Program-made: the position numbers and the translations under genes | Shown here: positions 6,176 through 6,821 of the stretch, piece after piece | Numbering within the stretch: the first letter of the stretch is position 1 | How the letters are laid out: each line of letters begins with the position of its first letter | Origin: an uncultured Campylobacter sp. | GTDB lineage: Bacteria > Campylobacterota > Campylobacteria > Campylobacterales > Campylobacteraceae | NCBI GenBank assembly: GCA_900772495.1 | Contig: CAAHEJ010000083.1 | Location: 1 to 6,821, forward strand | Reading direction: 5' to 3' | DNA length: 6,821 nt | Notes under the pieces: generated by a model | Told to the model about the DNA's origin: nothing | Database searches by the model: none | Seen by the model: only the letters and a program-made list of their open reading frames with translations

Positions 6176-6821
6176 TGATAGACTTTTCGCAAAAGCCCTT
6201 GTTTCTAGCGCCGATGGCAGGTTTTAGCGACTTGCCCTTTCGTGCTGTGGTGAAAAAATTTGGAGCGGATTTTACCATAAGCGAGATGATAAGTGCGAAC
6301 GCGCTTGTTTTTGAGAGCAAAAAGAGCCTTAAAATGCTCCAAAAGCACGAGAGCGAAAGCCCTTTCATCGCACAAATCGCGGGCAGCGATGAGAGCGTCA
6401 TCAAAAAAGCCGTTTTGCTTTTAAACGGGCTTGAATTCATAGACGGCATTGATTTTAACTGCGGCTGCCCTATGCCAAAGGTCGTGCGGCAAAACGCTGG
6501 GGCTGCCTTGCTTGAAAATTTAGAGCTTTTAAAAAGGCTAGTAAGTGCCATAAAAACGCACAGCACAAAAAAAAGCGTGAGCGTGAAATTCAGGCTTGGC
6601 TTTAAGGACAAAAAGGCTGAGCTTATCGCAAGGGCTTGCGAGGAAGCGGGGGCTGACTTTGTGGCGATTCACGGGCGCACCGCAAAGCAGCTTTACAGCG
6701 GAAAGGCTGATTATGAGAGTATCGCGCTTGCTAAAAAGGCGGTTAAAATCCCTATCATCGCAAACGGCGACATAAATGCTGATAATTTCAAAGCCGCACA
6801 AGAAAGCACAAAGGCTGATGC
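6175..6821 (+). CDS. dus: tRNA-dihydrouridine synthase, C-terminus beyond the window
   Basis: This FMN enzyme reduces uridine to dihydrouridine in tRNA, using NADPH. The first 215 complete codons are visible and the frame is open at the right edge. The TIM-barrel FMN site begins with APMAGFSDLPFR (12-23). DFNCGCP at 93-99 supplies the catalytic cysteine C98. Other family positions are visible: VKFRLG with K138 (about 137-142), the HGRT segment at 166-169 and ANGDI at 196-200. The ATG shares its first base with the TGA of the previous gene. No convincing Shine-Dalgarno site precedes it, so it probably depends on translation of the upstream gene. The subfamily (DusA, B or C) is not certain. Its likely counterpart is C. 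jejuni Cj0123c, which is often called dusB. Confidence 0.92.
   Translation, partial: MIDFSQKPLFLAPMAGFSDLPFRAVVKKFGADFTISEMISANALVFESKKSLKMLQKHESESPFIAQIAGSDESVIKKAVLLLNGLEFIDGIDFNCGCPMPKVVRQNAGAALLENLELLKRLVSAIKTHSTKKSVSVKFRLGFKDKKAELIARACEEAGADFVAIHGRTAKQLYSGKADYESIALAKKAVKIPIIANGDINADNFKAAQESTKAD

Noticed and set aside
6165..6801. Minus-strand open frames opposite dus (6165-6611 and 6538-6801)
   Set aside because: The plus strand here encodes an unmistakable dihydrouridine synthase with its catalytic cysteine motif. The minus-strand frames are shadows.

Overview
The window looks like a chromosomal housekeeping segment of a Campylobacter species, probably a relative of the C. jejuni group. 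Three things point there: protein features (RlmH ending HPYHK, a 117-residue DksA-type protein, a 741-residue BamA), promoters made of a strong -10 box after T-rich DNA with no clear -35, and gene order. From memory, the order matches C. jejuni Cj0130 (tyrA) divergent from Cj0129c (bamA), Cj0127c (accD), Cj0126c (rlmH), Cj0125c (dksA-like), Cj0124c (membrane protein) and Cj0123c (dus). Base composition looks less A+T-rich than C. jejuni, although I did not count it. The species is therefore left open.

Layout: positions 1-305 are non-coding. They hold a 44-bp tandem repeat running in from the left edge and, further right, a pair of operator-like palindromes. tyrA (prephenate dehydrogenase) follows on the minus strand. 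A 78-bp gap separates it from bamA on the plus strand, and this gap has one near-symmetric -10 element that could serve both genes. After bamA comes an 87-bp gap with a consensus extended -10 promoter. It is followed by a tight plus-strand run: accD, rlmH, dksA-like, a two-helix membrane protein and a dus gene cut by the right edge. From accD onward the junctions are +1, +8, -4 and -1 nt, so these five genes very probably form one translationally coupled operon.

The operon joins envelope-lipid supply (AccD), ribosome and tRNA modification (RlmH, Dus) and a stringent-response factor (DksA-like), next to the outer-membrane assembly gene bamA. Together these are growth-rate and envelope functions. 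The least understood member is the membrane protein at 5189-6175. Its N-terminus resembles a LapA-type two-helix hairpin, and it carries a large cytoplasmic helical domain.

I found no mobile element, CRISPR array, RNA gene or defence system. The points worth a second look are the two repeat structures left of tyrA, the shared tyrA/bamA promoter, the absence of the monophosphatase gene expected between bamA and accD, and the LapA-like fusion.
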